Below, piece after piece: positions 55,897 to 64,000 of a DNA stretch of 64,000 nt. Position numbers and translations under genes: made by a program. The notes under the pieces are model-generated. The model had not been told where the DNA came from. It saw nothing but the letters and a program-made list of their open reading frames with translations, and made no database searches. Source of the stretch: Niallia sp. XMNu-256 (GTDB lineage Bacteria > Bacillota > Bacilli > Bacillales > Cytobacillaceae); contig NZ_CP137636.1 of NCBI RefSeq assembly GCF_036670015.1, positions 2,582,501 through 2,646,500 of the forward strand. Reading direction: 5' to 3'. The number at the start of each line of letters is the position of its first letter. Position 1 is the first letter of the stretch.

Positions 55897-55998
55897 ACTG
55901 AATCAAAAAACATTTTGCATTCATTCCCCACTTATAGAAGTCGGGAGTCCTGTACCTGTCGCAAGCTATTGGTACAAAAACATTTACTGAATAAAGTT

Positions 55999-56037
55999 AA
56001 AGAAACCCAGTCGTTTAATAGACGACTGGGTTTCTTT
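55999..56037 (-). terminator. Terminator of the asd-dapG-dapA operon
   Basis: 16-pair stem AAAGAAACCCAGTCGT / ACGACTGGGTTTCTTT, seven bases past the dapA stop, T-rich on the minus strand. Confidence 0.9.
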
Positions 56038-56043
56038 CTTTAA

Positions 56044-56916
56044 TTATAGGTTTTCTAATAGTTTGCTTAATGCTAAACGTTCCTGCTCGTTAAGAGCCAC
56101 GAGTGGTAAACGTACTGTACCAACATCAAGCCCTTTCATTTGTAAAGCTGTTTTGACAGGAACTGGGTTTGGAGAATTGAACAAACCAACCATGATAGGA
56201 AGCAGCTTTTGATGGATCTTTGCCGCATCGTGAATCTGGCCGTTTAAAAACTTTGTTACCATTTCCTGCATTTCGTTTCCAATAACATGAGAGGCAACAG
56301 AGATCACTCCCGAACCGCCAATTGATAATACTGGGAGAGTATTACCGTCATCCCCCGTATATAATTCAAAATCATCTGGTGTTTTGGCAATAATTTCCGT
56401 CATATCATTCAAATTGCCACTCGCTTCTTTTACCGCTACAATATTTTTAATTTGTGCCAAACGGATAATTGTTTCCGGTTCAATATTAATAGCCGATCTA
56501 CCTGGGATATTATAGAGTAAAATAGGTAAATCTGTATTTTCTGCAATCGACTTAAAATGTTGATAAAGCCCCTCTTGATTTGGTTTATTATAATAAGGAG
56601 CGACTAACATGATGGCATCTGCACCTAAGTCTTCAGCTTTTTTGGTTAATTCTATTGATTCATAAGTATTGTTACTTCCTGTGCCTGCTATTACAGGCAC
56701 ACGCTTATCCACTACTTTAATGACATGATCGATCAACGCTAATTTTTCCTCTTTCGATAACGCTGGTGATTCACCAGTTGTTCCACAAACAACTAAAGAT
56801 TCACTACCATTTTCAATTAAATAGTTCACTAGCTGAGTTGTTTTTGTAAAATCGATATGTCCTTTACGATCAAATGGAGTCACCATAGCTGTTGCAATTC
56901 GACCAAAGCGAACCAT
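56044..56916 (-). CDS. dapA: 4-hydroxy-tetrahydrodipicolinate synthase
   Basis: A 290-residue TIM-barrel aldolase that condenses pyruvate and aspartate semialdehyde, the branch point to lysine, meso-diaminopimelate and spore dipicolinate. The Schiff-base Lys is in IVAVKEASGNLND, with VCGTTGESPALS and LYNIPGRSAINI (catalytic Tyr) also visible. Closes the asd-dapG-dapA operon; 31 bases from dapG. Confidence 0.96.
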   Translation of the reverse strand: MVRFGRIATAMVTPFDRKGHIDFTKTTQLVNYLIENGSESLVVCGTTGESPALSKEEKLALIDHVIKVVDKRVPVIAGTGSNNTYESIELTKKAEDLGADAIMLVAPYYNKPNQEGLYQHFKSIAENTDLPILLYNIPGRSAINIEPETIIRLAQIKNIVAVKEASGNLNDMTEIIAKTPDDFELYTGDDGNTLPVLSIGGSGVISVASHVIGNEMQEMVTKFLNGQIHDAAKIHQKLLPIMVGLFNSPNPVPVKTALQMKGLDVGTVRLPLVALNEQERLALSKLLENL

Positions 56917-56947
56917 ACAACCACTCCTTTCAATTAGATGCTCCCAT

Positions 56948-58174
56948 CTAATTTACATCTATCAAATTCACTTTCTCTAATTCGAAAACATCATGTAGTG
57001 AGTTAATTGCGGATACTAAATCTTCCTGCTTAACTAGAATCCAAATTGTCGTATGGCTATCAGCTGACTGTAGAATTCTGATTCCATTTTGAGATAATGT
57101 CCCGACAATTTTGGATGTTACACCTGGAACTCCAGCCATACCTGCACCTACTACTGCAACCTTTGCACAATCACGCTCAATTACAGGGTTATAACCGAGA
57201 TCTTGAAGAACAGATATCGCCTTGTTCGTCATTTCATCTGACACAGTATAGATCACTTGGTTCGGTGAAATATTGATGAAATCGACACTGATTCTATGAT
57301 TTGCCATTGCCTTAAAAACTTCGGATTGTAAGTTATATTGTTCTTTCTTGGCAAATACCTTAAGCTGGGTAATGTTCGATAAATGGGCGATGCCTGTAAC
57401 CGTTCGCTCTTTTATTATATGATCCTGTTGATTGTTTGTGATTAATGTGCCCTGATGATCTGAATAAGTAGACCGAATCCGAATTGGTACGTTCGCTTGC
57501 TGGGCAATTTCAACAGCACGAGGATGAATAACTTTTGCACCTTGATAGGCCATATTACAAACTTCTGCATAGGTTACCACGGATAATGGACGTGCATTTT
57601 CAGCTAACCGCGGATCAGCTGTCATGATTCCTTCAACATCCGTAAAAATATCAATATATTCAGCATTGATAGCGGCACCTAAAGCAGCGGCAGAGGTATC
57701 ACTACCCCCTCTACCAATAGTCGTAATATCCCCAAATTTAGTTTGCCCTTGAAAGCCTGCCACGACCACTACATCGTAATGATTTAATTCGTTTAACAAA
57801 CGATCACATTTCATATTTATGATCTTCGCATTGGTATGATCATTATTGGTTACAAAACCAGCCTGTGCTCCAGTTAAGGCGGTTGCTCGAATTCCTTCGC
57901 TCAGCAGCATATCGCAAAAAACGACACTTGAGATAATTTCTCCACATGAGAGCAATAAATCTGTTTCACGATTACTGATTAATCGATCAGACGATTGAAT
58001 GAGTGAAAGCAGTGTATCTGTTGCATAAGGATCCCCTTTTCGACCCATAGCAGATACAACCACAACCACTTTATAACCTTTATCTAAGGCAGATTCAATA
58101 TGGTTTCTTGCATGTTTCCGTCCATTTTCATCACGTACAGAAGTTCCACCAAACTTTTGGACAATTATTTTCAT
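56948..58174 (-). CDS. dapG: Aspartokinase I (diaminopimelate-sensitive)
   Basis: A 408-residue aspartate kinase: IIVQKFGGTSVRDENGR at the N-terminus, the kinase core with TTIGRGGSDTSAAALGAA and TDVEGIMTADPRL, and two C-terminal ACT domains (about 270-400: ISVDFINISPNQVIYTV, GVTSKIVGTLSQNGIRIL). In B. subtilis this isozyme is feedback-inhibited by meso-diaminopimelate and serves wall and spore synthesis. Genomic position between asd and dapA identifies it as dapG rather than lysC. Confidence 0.95.
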   Translation of the reverse strand: MKIIVQKFGGTSVRDENGRKHARNHIESALDKGYKVVVVVSAMGRKGDPYATDTLLSLIQSSDRLISNRETDLLLSCGEIISSVVFCDMLLSEGIRATALTGAQAGFVTNNDHTNAKIINMKCDRLLNELNHYDVVVVAGFQGQTKFGDITTIGRGGSDTSAAALGAAINAEYIDIFTDVEGIMTADPRLAENARPLSVVTYAEVCNMAYQGAKVIHPRAVEIAQQANVPIRIRSTYSDHQGTLITNNQQDHIIKERTVTGIAHLSNITQLKVFAKKEQYNLQSEVFKAMANHRISVDFINISPNQVIYTVSDEMTNKAISVLQDLGYNPVIERDCAKVAVVGAGMAGVPGVTSKIVGTLSQNGIRILQSADSHTTIWILVKQEDLVSAINSLHDVFELEKVNLIDVN

Positions 58175-58276
58175 TGCTACACCTCTAAATCCATTCTATG
58201 ATGGATTTTCATTTTTGCTATACTTTGCTGAAAAGTTTGGGCATCAATGGAAATGAATATCCGAAGTTTTTAGTTT

Positions 58277-59326
58277 CTATTTAACTAAACCTAATTTAAT
58301 TAAACTTTCTGCAATTTGGACTGAATTCCAAGCAGCTCCTTTTAGTAAGTTATCAGACACAACCCATAAGTGGAAGCCTTTTGGATTATCAAGATCTTTA
58401 CGGATTCTGCCAACAAATACATCAGTAGAACCAACGCAATCTGCAGGCATTGGATAAACTTGGTTTGCTGGATCATCCTGAAGAATAACGCCTGGAGCTG
58501 ATTTTAACAACTCTTTCACTTCTTCAACAGTAACGCCTTCTTTGTCAACCTCAATATAAAGTGATTCTGAGTGACCAACTGCGACTGGGATACGAACACA
58601 AGTTGCTGCAACATTCAACTCTGGATTATGCATGATTTTCTTTGTCTCATTGATCATTTTCATTTCTTCATACGTAAAGCCATTTTCCTGAAATAAATCA
58701 ATTTGAGGAATCGCATTAAATGCTATTTGATAGTGCTTTTTATCGCTGCCAACAGGTAAAATAGCTGGTTCAAACTCTTCATTATTCAAGATTGCTTGTG
58801 TTTGGGAATTCATCTCTTCAACAGCCACTGCACCTGAACCAGAAACAGCTTGATAAGTAGATACAATGATTTTGTTTAACCCAAACTGTTGGCGAATGGG
58901 TTCAAGTGCTACAACCATTTGAATGGTAGAACAGTTTGGATTTGCAATAATCCCTTTATGATTTAAAAGATCTTTTTCATTCACTTCTGGGACCACAAGT
59001 GGTACATTTTCATCCATACGATATGCACTTGTATTATCAACGACGATCGCACCAGCGTTGACAGCGTGGGAAGCTAATTCTTTGGAAATACTACCACCTG
59101 CACTAAAGAAAGCAATGTCCACATCTTTAAAACTATCGGATTTTGCCTCTTGTAACGTATATTCAACTCCATTCACCTCTACCTTTTTACCTGCAGAACG
59201 AGCTGAAGATAATAAAGTTAATTGTGAAATTGGAAACTTTCTATTTTCCAGTGTTTTGATGATTTGCTGTCCTACTGCTCCAGTTGCTCCAACTACTGCT
59301 ACATGAAAACCTTTTGTCTGCTCCAT
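58277..59326 (-). CDS. asd: Aspartate-semialdehyde dehydrogenase
   Basis: A 349-residue NADPH enzyme reducing aspartyl phosphate to the semialdehyde. The nucleotide-binding motif is VAVVGATGAVGQQIIKTLENR; the catalytic Cys is in GIIANPNCSTIQMV; the substrate His-Arg region is VRIPVAVGHSESLYIE. ATG 59326 is preceded by a GGGGAAA-type site. First gene of the leftward asd-dapG-dapA block, downstream of the spoVF pair as in B. subtilis. Confidence 0.95.
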   Translation of the reverse strand: MEQTKGFHVAVVGATGAVGQQIIKTLENRKFPISQLTLLSSARSAGKKVEVNGVEYTLQEAKSDSFKDVDIAFFSAGGSISKELASHAVNAGAIVVDNTSAYRMDENVPLVVPEVNEKDLLNHKGIIANPNCSTIQMVVALEPIRQQFGLNKIIVSTYQAVSGSGAVAVEEMNSQTQAILNNEEFEPAILPVGSDKKHYQIAFNAIPQIDLFQENGFTYEEMKMINETKKIMHNPELNVAATCVRIPVAVGHSESLYIEVDKEGVTVEEVKELLKSAPGVILQDDPANQVYPMPADCVGSTDVFVGRIRKDLDNPKGFHLWVVSDNLLKGAAWNSVQIAESLIKLGLVK

Positions 59327-59564
59327 TGTTTGTTTCCCCTTTCAAATCCGAAAAATAATGTTCTGGAAATAGTAATACTATATGATATTTTAATATAGTT
59401 TACAACATTCATACAAAGAAGGCGAGGTTTAAAACCAATCGCCATCTTTATAATACTTTCATATATTTTATCACAATAAATTAGTAAAGAAATCTTTTTA
59501 CTCAAAAAAGTTTACCCTTATCAAAATTCAGTAAATTCGAAGAAAATTGTGGAAGATCTAACGC

Positions 59565-59681
59565 ACGTAAAGCCCCAATTATGAAATAAGATTTATCTTT
59601 GGGCTTTGCCCTTAGTTAAATCAATCAGGCTCTGCGTGCTAACCATCAGTGGAAAGCCCCACTGATGGAAGTTTCACCTTA
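59565..59681 (-). repeat. Repeat family 1 shortened copy abutting the spoVFB stop codon
   Basis: Minus strand: TAA (the spoVFB stop), then GGTGAAACTTCCATCAGTGG, a perfect 10-pair hairpin CCATCAGTGG / CCACTGATGG, then GCACGCAGAGCC pairing with GGGCTTTACGTGC about 60 bases on, enclosing an inner GGGC-type hairpin. The first part equals the family 1 start; the rest differs from copies A-C. Confidence 0.6.
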
Positions 59682-60275
59682 TTCGTCTTTGAAGCGTTCA
59701 ACGATGACAGGCTGTAGTTGTTTGCCTGCTATTGCTGCTTCAACCGTTTCTTGTAACATCGTCATCCGTGCCACCATTGAATTAGGTTTATTGACCGGAT
59801 CATCTTGACCATATGGAATAAAGTAGATATTCTTTGTTGCCATCAATCGCATTAGATTCACGCCATTTAACCCTAATGCATCGTTAGTAGAAATTCCTAA
59901 TACTACTGGCTTTTGATTTCTTAATGTCGCCTTAGCAGCCATTAGCACAGGTGAATCACTTAAAGCATTGGCAAATTTACTCATAGAAGCACCCGTTAAT
60001 GGAGCAATTACCATACAGTCTAATGGAACTTTCGGCCCTAGTGGTTCTGCTGCAACAATTGAGTCGATAATTTTATTCCCTGTCAACTCTTCAATTCGGT
60101 TGACCCAGTCTTCCCCTTTTCCAAAACGAGTGGTTGTATTCTTAACCGTAAATGTGCAAACTGGAATGACTTCTGCCCCTGCATTTACTAATTTTTCAAT
60201 TTCAGGAAATATTGCGTCATACGTACAATGAGAGCCTGTTAAACCAAACCCAATACGTTTTCCATTTAAACTCAT
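59679..60275 (-). CDS. spoVFB: Dipicolinate synthase subunit B
   Basis: A 198-residue flavoprotein-like subunit of the enzyme that makes dipicolinic acid, the spore-core chelator. Recognised by GKRIGFGLTGSHCTYDAIFPEIEKLVNAGAEV, CMVIAPLTGASMSKFANALSDSPVLMAAKATLRN and GQDDPVNKPNSMVARM. Its ATG overlaps the spoVFA stop by one base, so expression is coupled. Mother-cell (sigma-K) expression is expected from B. subtilis. Confidence 0.95.
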   Translation of the reverse strand: MSLNGKRIGFGLTGSHCTYDAIFPEIEKLVNAGAEVIPVCTFTVKNTTTRFGKGEDWVNRIEELTGNKIIDSIVAAEPLGPKVPLDCMVIAPLTGASMSKFANALSDSPVLMAAKATLRNQKPVVLGISTNDALGLNGVNLMRLMATKNIYFIPYGQDDPVNKPNSMVARMTMLQETVEAAIAGKQLQPVIVERFKDE

Positions 60276-61174
60276 TATTCATTCTCCTTTCGATTTTCAT
60301 ATACTTCTTCCAGTAATTGTGAAAGGACATTTGCTAAAATGGTTCCCGCCGTTTTCGGCGCTACGATTCCAGGCAGACTTGGAGCTAATAAAGCTTTAAC
60401 TCCCCTTTTTTCCGCATAACGGAAATCAGTTCCACCTGGCTTTGAAGCCAAATCAATGATCAATGTGTGAACAGGCAGTTTGGCAATAACCTTTGGAGTG
60501 ACAATTAAATGTGGGATTGTATTTATTAAAATGTCAGTATCTGACACACAATGGGTTAGATCATCAAGATGAAATGGTGTTAAACCCATCTCCGTAATCC
60601 GGGCAATATGCGCGGGTTTTCGTGCACCAACCTTCACTTTTGCTCCAAGCAAATGAAAAGTTCGAGCAACACTCATTCCTACTCTACCAAGTCCTAGGAC
60701 CGTTACATTTGATCCATGGATGGTAATATCTGTATGTTGAATAGCCATCATAATCGTACCTTCTACCGTTGGTATAGAATTATAAATGGCAACATCGTCT
60801 CGACTAAATAGTTGAACATGACGACGTTTTGTTTTTTCTATAATATTATTTAAATAAGCATTTGTGATGCCGGAAAAAATGGTGCAATGCTCTGGCGTTT
60901 TCATGACCATCTCTTCTACCAGCCTAATTTTCTCATTTGAAAAAATAGTATCTACGTGGCCATCTGGACTAGTACCAGCAACCGGTAAGATAATGGCATC
61001 TAAAGCGGAAAAGTCAAGTTCATCAATTTTTTCCTTGCTTGCTCCTGTAAAGGCATGATCGAGCTGTTCAAATCCGATAAGTGATAGCTTTGTGTCAAGT
61101 TCTGTTAGTTTACGAATCACTTCGAGCTGCCTTGCATCACCGCCAATAATGGCAATTTGCATATCTGTCAGCAT
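60275..61174 (-). CDS. spoVFA: Dipicolinate synthase subunit A
   Basis: A 299-residue NAD(P)-binding subunit. It starts MLTDMQIAIIGGDARQLEVIRKL, with a second dinucleotide motif VTVLGLGRVGMSVARTFHLLGAKVKVGARKP and the conserved LAPSLPGIVAPKTAGTI. With SpoVFB it oxidises dihydrodipicolinate (from the DapA reaction) to dipicolinate. RBS AAGAAGGTGA. Upstream of it lies a 200-base gap and ymxH. Confidence 0.95.
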   Translation of the reverse strand: MLTDMQIAIIGGDARQLEVIRKLTELDTKLSLIGFEQLDHAFTGASKEKIDELDFSALDAIILPVAGTSPDGHVDTIFSNEKIRLVEEMVMKTPEHCTIFSGITNAYLNNIIEKTKRRHVQLFSRDDVAIYNSIPTVEGTIMMAIQHTDITIHGSNVTVLGLGRVGMSVARTFHLLGAKVKVGARKPAHIARITEMGLTPFHLDDLTHCVSDTDILINTIPHLIVTPKVIAKLPVHTLIIDLASKPGGTDFRYAEKRGVKALLAPSLPGIVAPKTAGTILANVLSQLLEEVYENRKENE

Positions 61175-61375
61175 GAAAATTCACCTTCTTTATTAGGGCT
61201 AGATTCAACATTTAAAGAGGCCCCATTTTGTTTTGAACGGTCACTTATTCGTAATTTTTTCAAAGGAACTTCAAGTTGGATTACGGGACTACTTCAACAT
61301 CATATGTATATTAGCGGAAATCTGTGACGGCAGTACAACTAATCAAATTTGAGTTTATATCAACTAATGAGGCCC

Positions 61376-61412
61376 AACAAAAAAAGTGACCCCGCAGCGA
61401 GTCACTTTTTTT
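61376..61412 (-). terminator. Terminator overlapping the ymxH stop
   Basis: Stem AAAAAAAGTGAC / GTCACTTTTTTT with a 10-base loop; the ymxH stop lies in the stem. Confidence 0.85.
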
Positions 61413-61650
61413 CGATATTGTCCATATCCAATATAATCATATCACTACCAATTTTTTTGATGTGATTCCATCCGACACGTACTTCATTTCCTTGTTTTCT
61501 CATCCCGAACCACTTTAATGACGGGATAATTAAGGCTTCAATTTGACCATCACTTTCATTAATTTCTAAATCCGTTTGCCCTAGAACTCCTAACCGCTCC
61601 GCACGATTGATATCAACAATCTCTTTCCCACTTAATTCACTCAATCTCAT
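61402..61650 (-). CDS. ymxH: YlmC/YmxH-family PRC-barrel sporulation-associated protein
   Basis: An 82-residue PRC-barrel protein: MRLSELSGKEIVDINRAERLGVLGQTDLEINESDGQIEALIIP. Conserved in spore formers next to mlpA and the spoVF genes; function unknown, though PRC barrels often mediate protein contacts. ATG 61650 follows AAAAGGTGGG; the six-codon extension above it is unused. Confidence 0.9.
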   Translation of the reverse strand: MRLSELSGKEIVDINRAERLGVLGQTDLEINESDGQIEALIIPSLKWFGMRKQGNEVRVGWNHIKKIGSDMIILDMDNIEKK

Positions 61651-61735
61651 GGAATCCCACCTTTTCAATCTTTTCCTTCTCTATATTCATACGATTCATG
61701 ACAATGGATTAGACTATCGTTCCTATTTAATCACA

Positions 61736-61767
61736 CAAAAAAACAGCCTATTTATAAATAGACTGTT
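61736..61767 (-). terminator. Terminator of mlpA
   Basis: Imperfect palindrome AACAGCCTATTTATAAATAG with CTGTTT closing, followed by a T run on the minus strand, about 10 bases past the mlpA stop. Confidence 0.7.
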
Positions 61768-61776
61768 TCATTCTTG

Positions 61777-63012
61777 TTATAGACTTTTTGGCAGTACTCC
61801 GTCTGGGCTTATTAAAGATACAGAAAAATCATCTGTAAAAATTCTTGTTGCCATTTCATTGACACTGCCCTTCGAAACGTTATCAATTTGTTCTACCATA
61901 TCATCGAGAGAACGATGTCTACCAAGAACAAGTTCATTTTTTCCGTTTCGACTCATCCGGCTATTTGTACTTTCAAGACTCAACATTAAACTACCCTTTA
62001 ATTGCTCCTTACTATTAGATAATTCTTTATCGGTGATCCCATCTTTTTTCAAGTTTGCTAAAGTTTCTTGAATCGTTTCATATAATACATCCAGTTGTTT
62101 AGCTCCTGTTCCACCATAAACCGTTACAATTCCCGTATCCTCAAATGCAGAGTGATAAGAGAAAACCGAATAGGATAACCCTCTTTTTTCCCTGACCTCT
62201 TGGAATAAGCGACTGCTCATGCTGCCACCTAAAATATTATTTAGGATAATGAGACTATAAATATCTTCATGTCCCACTTTAAGCCCCTCATATCCAAGAC
62301 ACAGATGGGCTTGTTCGGTATCTTTTTTACGTGCAATTTGGTTCATATGGAAAACAGGCTTTTCTTCGACTTTTGTTCTTTTTCCACCTTCATAAGAACC
62401 AAATAACTTTTCGACTTCTTTTATAAAAGATTCATCAATGTTTCCAGCGATTGATATGACCACATGTTCTGGAGTATACATATTATGCATGTATTCTTTT
62501 AACGTATTGCCTGTGAACGTGGACAATGTTTCTTCCGTACCCAAAATGGGATACCCAAGTGAATGCTCTTCATAAATGGCTTTACTTAAAAGGTCATGAA
62601 CGATATCATCTGGCGTATCTTCATACATTTTAATTTCTTCATAAACAACATTCTTTTCTTTTACTAATTCTTCTTCAACAAAAGTGGAATTGAAGAACAT
62701 GTCCGCAAGTACTTCCAATGCAAATTGTGAATGATTGTCTAATACTTTTGCATAATAGCAAGTATACTCCTTAGAGGTGAAGGCATTAACTTGTCCACCT
62801 ATACTGTCAAACGCTTCAGCAATTTCTAATGCCGATCTCGTCTTTGTTCCTTTAAAAAACATATGTTCTAAGAAATGAGAGATCCCATTATTGGCTACTG
62901 TCTCATTTCTCGAACCTGTTCCAATCCAAATTCCAATGGCAACGGAACGAACGGTCGGAATGTTCTCTAGTACAACTCTTACTCCATTTTGACAAGTATA
63001 TTTCTTGATCAA
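61777..63012 (-). CDS. mlpA: M16 zinc peptidase MlpA (YmxG)
   Basis: A 411-residue M16 peptidase with the intact inverted zinc motif H-x2-E-H in NNGISHFLEHMFFKGTKTRS and the downstream Glu in EKNVVYEEIKMYED. The C-terminal half shows the M16 repeat (NNILGGSMSSRLFQEVREKRGLSYSVFSYHS). In B. subtilis MlpA affects extracellular protease (aprE) expression. Follows ylxY as in B. subtilis. Confidence 0.95.
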   Translation of the reverse strand: MIKKYTCQNGVRVVLENIPTVRSVAIGIWIGTGSRNETVANNGISHFLEHMFFKGTKTRSALEIAEAFDSIGGQVNAFTSKEYTCYYAKVLDNHSQFALEVLADMFFNSTFVEEELVKEKNVVYEEIKMYEDTPDDIVHDLLSKAIYEEHSLGYPILGTEETLSTFTGNTLKEYMHNMYTPEHVVISIAGNIDESFIKEVEKLFGSYEGGKRTKVEEKPVFHMNQIARKKDTEQAHLCLGYEGLKVGHEDIYSLIILNNILGGSMSSRLFQEVREKRGLSYSVFSYHSAFEDTGIVTVYGGTGAKQLDVLYETIQETLANLKKDGITDKELSNSKEQLKGSLMLSLESTNSRMSRNGKNELVLGRHRSLDDMVEQIDNVSKGSVNEMATRIFTDDFSVSLISPDGVLPKSL

Positions 63013-63122
63013 ACAAACTCCTCCTGTCCTAAAACAAAGATGTTATTACATGCACTAATTGTACACTATTTGTTGTAAAGTATATCCTATCATTCTTATT
63101 TTTTCCAAGATCTAAACTTTTA

Positions 63123-64000
63123 CTACTGTGTTGACTCTTTTTGTTCAGTCTGGTGAATGGGTTGATTAATTATTCTTTCTTCAGATAATAACTCTGAAAC
63201 CGTACCTATTTGCAGTCTTTTTGCCTTAATACTTGTAATCAGTTCATCTAACGATTGCTCTGTTGACTGTGTAGGATGCATTAAAATAATGGCTCCATCA
63301 TGAACTTTTGACATGACCCGATTAATTAATACGTCCGGAGTAGGTTTTTGCCAATCAATGGTATCTACACTCCACATGATTGTACCTAGACCTTCTTGGG
63401 CAGCAATTTGAACTGTATCGTCTCGATAACTTCCACTAGGCGGTGCAAACCATTTTGGCTCCGATCCTATTGTCGCTTTAATAACTTCATTTGTTTTAAT
63501 AATCTCCTGTCTAATCTTTTCGTTGGAGATATTTTTCATATCCGGATGAGAAAAGGAATGATTGCCAACTTCATGACCCGCTTCATCAATTAACTTTGCC
63601 AGATCAGGATTCTTTTGTGCCCATCTGCCCTCAAGGAAAAACGTAGCTGAAACATGGTGCTTTTTCAATGTCGCTAACATACTTGATAAGTATTCATTTC
63701 CCCATGCCACATTAATTATAAAACTAACCATTGGCTTTTCGGGATGTCCTTTATAAATCGGTGATGGAGGAAGATCTTCTAAATGTGTATTCGGTGAGAT
63801 CTGTTTATAAATCAATTTATTCTCATCAAATTTTCCATATTTTTTCATTTTGTCATAGGATGCTTTCACATCGATATCAATCCCATTGTAACCTGGAAGT
63901 GCCTTCCAAATAGGATCAATTTTGGCATCACTGGCAGCGATCTTGTATTCACTAGCCTTCATTTCTATTTCATGATAAAGAGGATTTTTATTTTTACCAA
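63123..64000 (-). CDS. ylxY: Polysaccharide deacetylase YlxY, N-terminus beyond window edge
   Basis: The frame is open to the right edge; an internal ATG at 63962 is not the start, since coding (GKNKNPLYHEIE before it) continues. The visible part holds a NodB domain: VSFIINVAWGNEYLSSMLATLKKHHVSATFFLEGRW, HEVGNHSFSHPDMKN, FAPPSGSYRD and IILMHPT. At the place of the usual catalytic TFDDG the sequence is IINVAWGNE, so the first Asp of the motif is lost, as in YlxY relatives; activity may be reduced or absent. Expected full length is about 320 residues. Confidence 0.88.
   Translation of the reverse strand, partial: GKNKNPLYHEIEMKASEYKIAASDAKIDPIWKALPGYNGIDIDVKASYDKMKKYGKFDENKLIYKQISPNTHLEDLPPSPIYKGHPEKPMVSFIINVAWGNEYLSSMLATLKKHHVSATFFLEGRWAQKNPDLAKLIDEAGHEVGNHSFSHPDMKNISNEKIRQEIIKTNEVIKATIGSEPKWFAPPSGSYRDDTVQIAAQEGLGTIMWSVDTIDWQKPTPDVLINRVMSKVHDGAIILMHPTQSTEQSLDELITSIKAKRLQIGTVSELLSEERIINQPIHQTEQKESTQ

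Larger units (their letters stand above)
55557..55921. repeat. Composite repeat island between dapA and rnjB
   Basis: Bounded by the 10-base inverted repeat AATGCAAAAT (55557-55566) and ATTTTGCATT (55912-55921). Inside lie small hairpins (GGCTTTCGCC; GGAC-GTCC), a complete family 1 copy (55620-55822) and a family 2 copy (55838-55896). No coding frame. It may be an ORF-less transposable element or two nested elements. Confidence 0.55.

Noticed and set aside
59408-59455. Possible lysine or T-box leader upstream of asd
   Set aside because: Only one imperfect hairpin (AAAGAAGGCG / CGCCATCTTT) is present, without a T run, and the region is too short for either regulatory RNA class.
1-64000. CRISPR arrays, tRNA or rRNA genes, intact insertion sequences, prophage
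   Set aside because: No regularly spaced repeats, no tRNA-like cloverleaf segment, no transposase or phage structural gene was seen on reading both strands.

Overview
The window reads as chromosomal DNA of a low-GC, endospore-forming Bacillaceae species. Evidence: the dipicolinate synthase pair, cotE, spoVS, spoVK, cwlJ, a gerKA/KC/KB-type receptor operon, spoIIIE, mreBH, two-gene mismatch repair and strong AGGAGG-type ribosome binding sites. It is not B. subtilis itself: korAB lies between miaB and spoVS, mreBH lies between mutL and miaA, and there is no pbpX or tdh-kbl. I cannot name the species from sequence alone.

0-21 kb (accessory side): a truncated GntP-type permease with a cre site; an RNase HI with an N-terminal hybrid-binding domain; the cortex-lytic hydrolase CwlJ; alanine dehydrogenase; a CwlC-like amidase next to a LysM/Gmad2 protein; small unknowns; a CBS protein; an oxidoreductase; a catE / flavin monooxygenase pair divergent from a thiol-type HxlR regulator; a decayed amino-acid permease pseudogene; a Ger receptor operon; a prolyl-4-hydroxylase-like protein; and a two-gene signalling module (RsbT-like kinase plus a histidine kinase fused to an RsbR/STAS protein).

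21.6-64 kb (core side): a long, mostly leftward block that matches the known B. subtilis gene order read backwards: ylxY, mlpA, ymxH, spoVFA/B, asd, dapG, dapA, rnjB, tepA, ylzJ, spoIIIE, ymfF/H/I/J/K, rodZ, pgsA, cinA, recA (with a LexA box), rny, ymdB, spoVS, korAB, miaB, ricA, cotE, mutS, mutL, mreBH (opposite strand), miaA, hfq, spoVK. Lysine/DPA synthesis (asd-dapG-dapA-spoVF) feeds both peptidoglycan and spore dipicolinate. rny, ymdB, ricA and rnjB form an RNA-decay and cell-fate group.

The most unusual content is (1) the RsbT-like / histidine-kinase-RsbR module at 19.2-21.5 kb; (2) two families of dispersed structured non-coding repeats in the gaps of the core block, one showing compensatory base changes and two stubs of it starting exactly at stop codons; (3) two 44-residue zinc-ribbon genes, 6.6 kb apart, with matching promoters; and (4) a permease pseudogene with three recognisable lesions.
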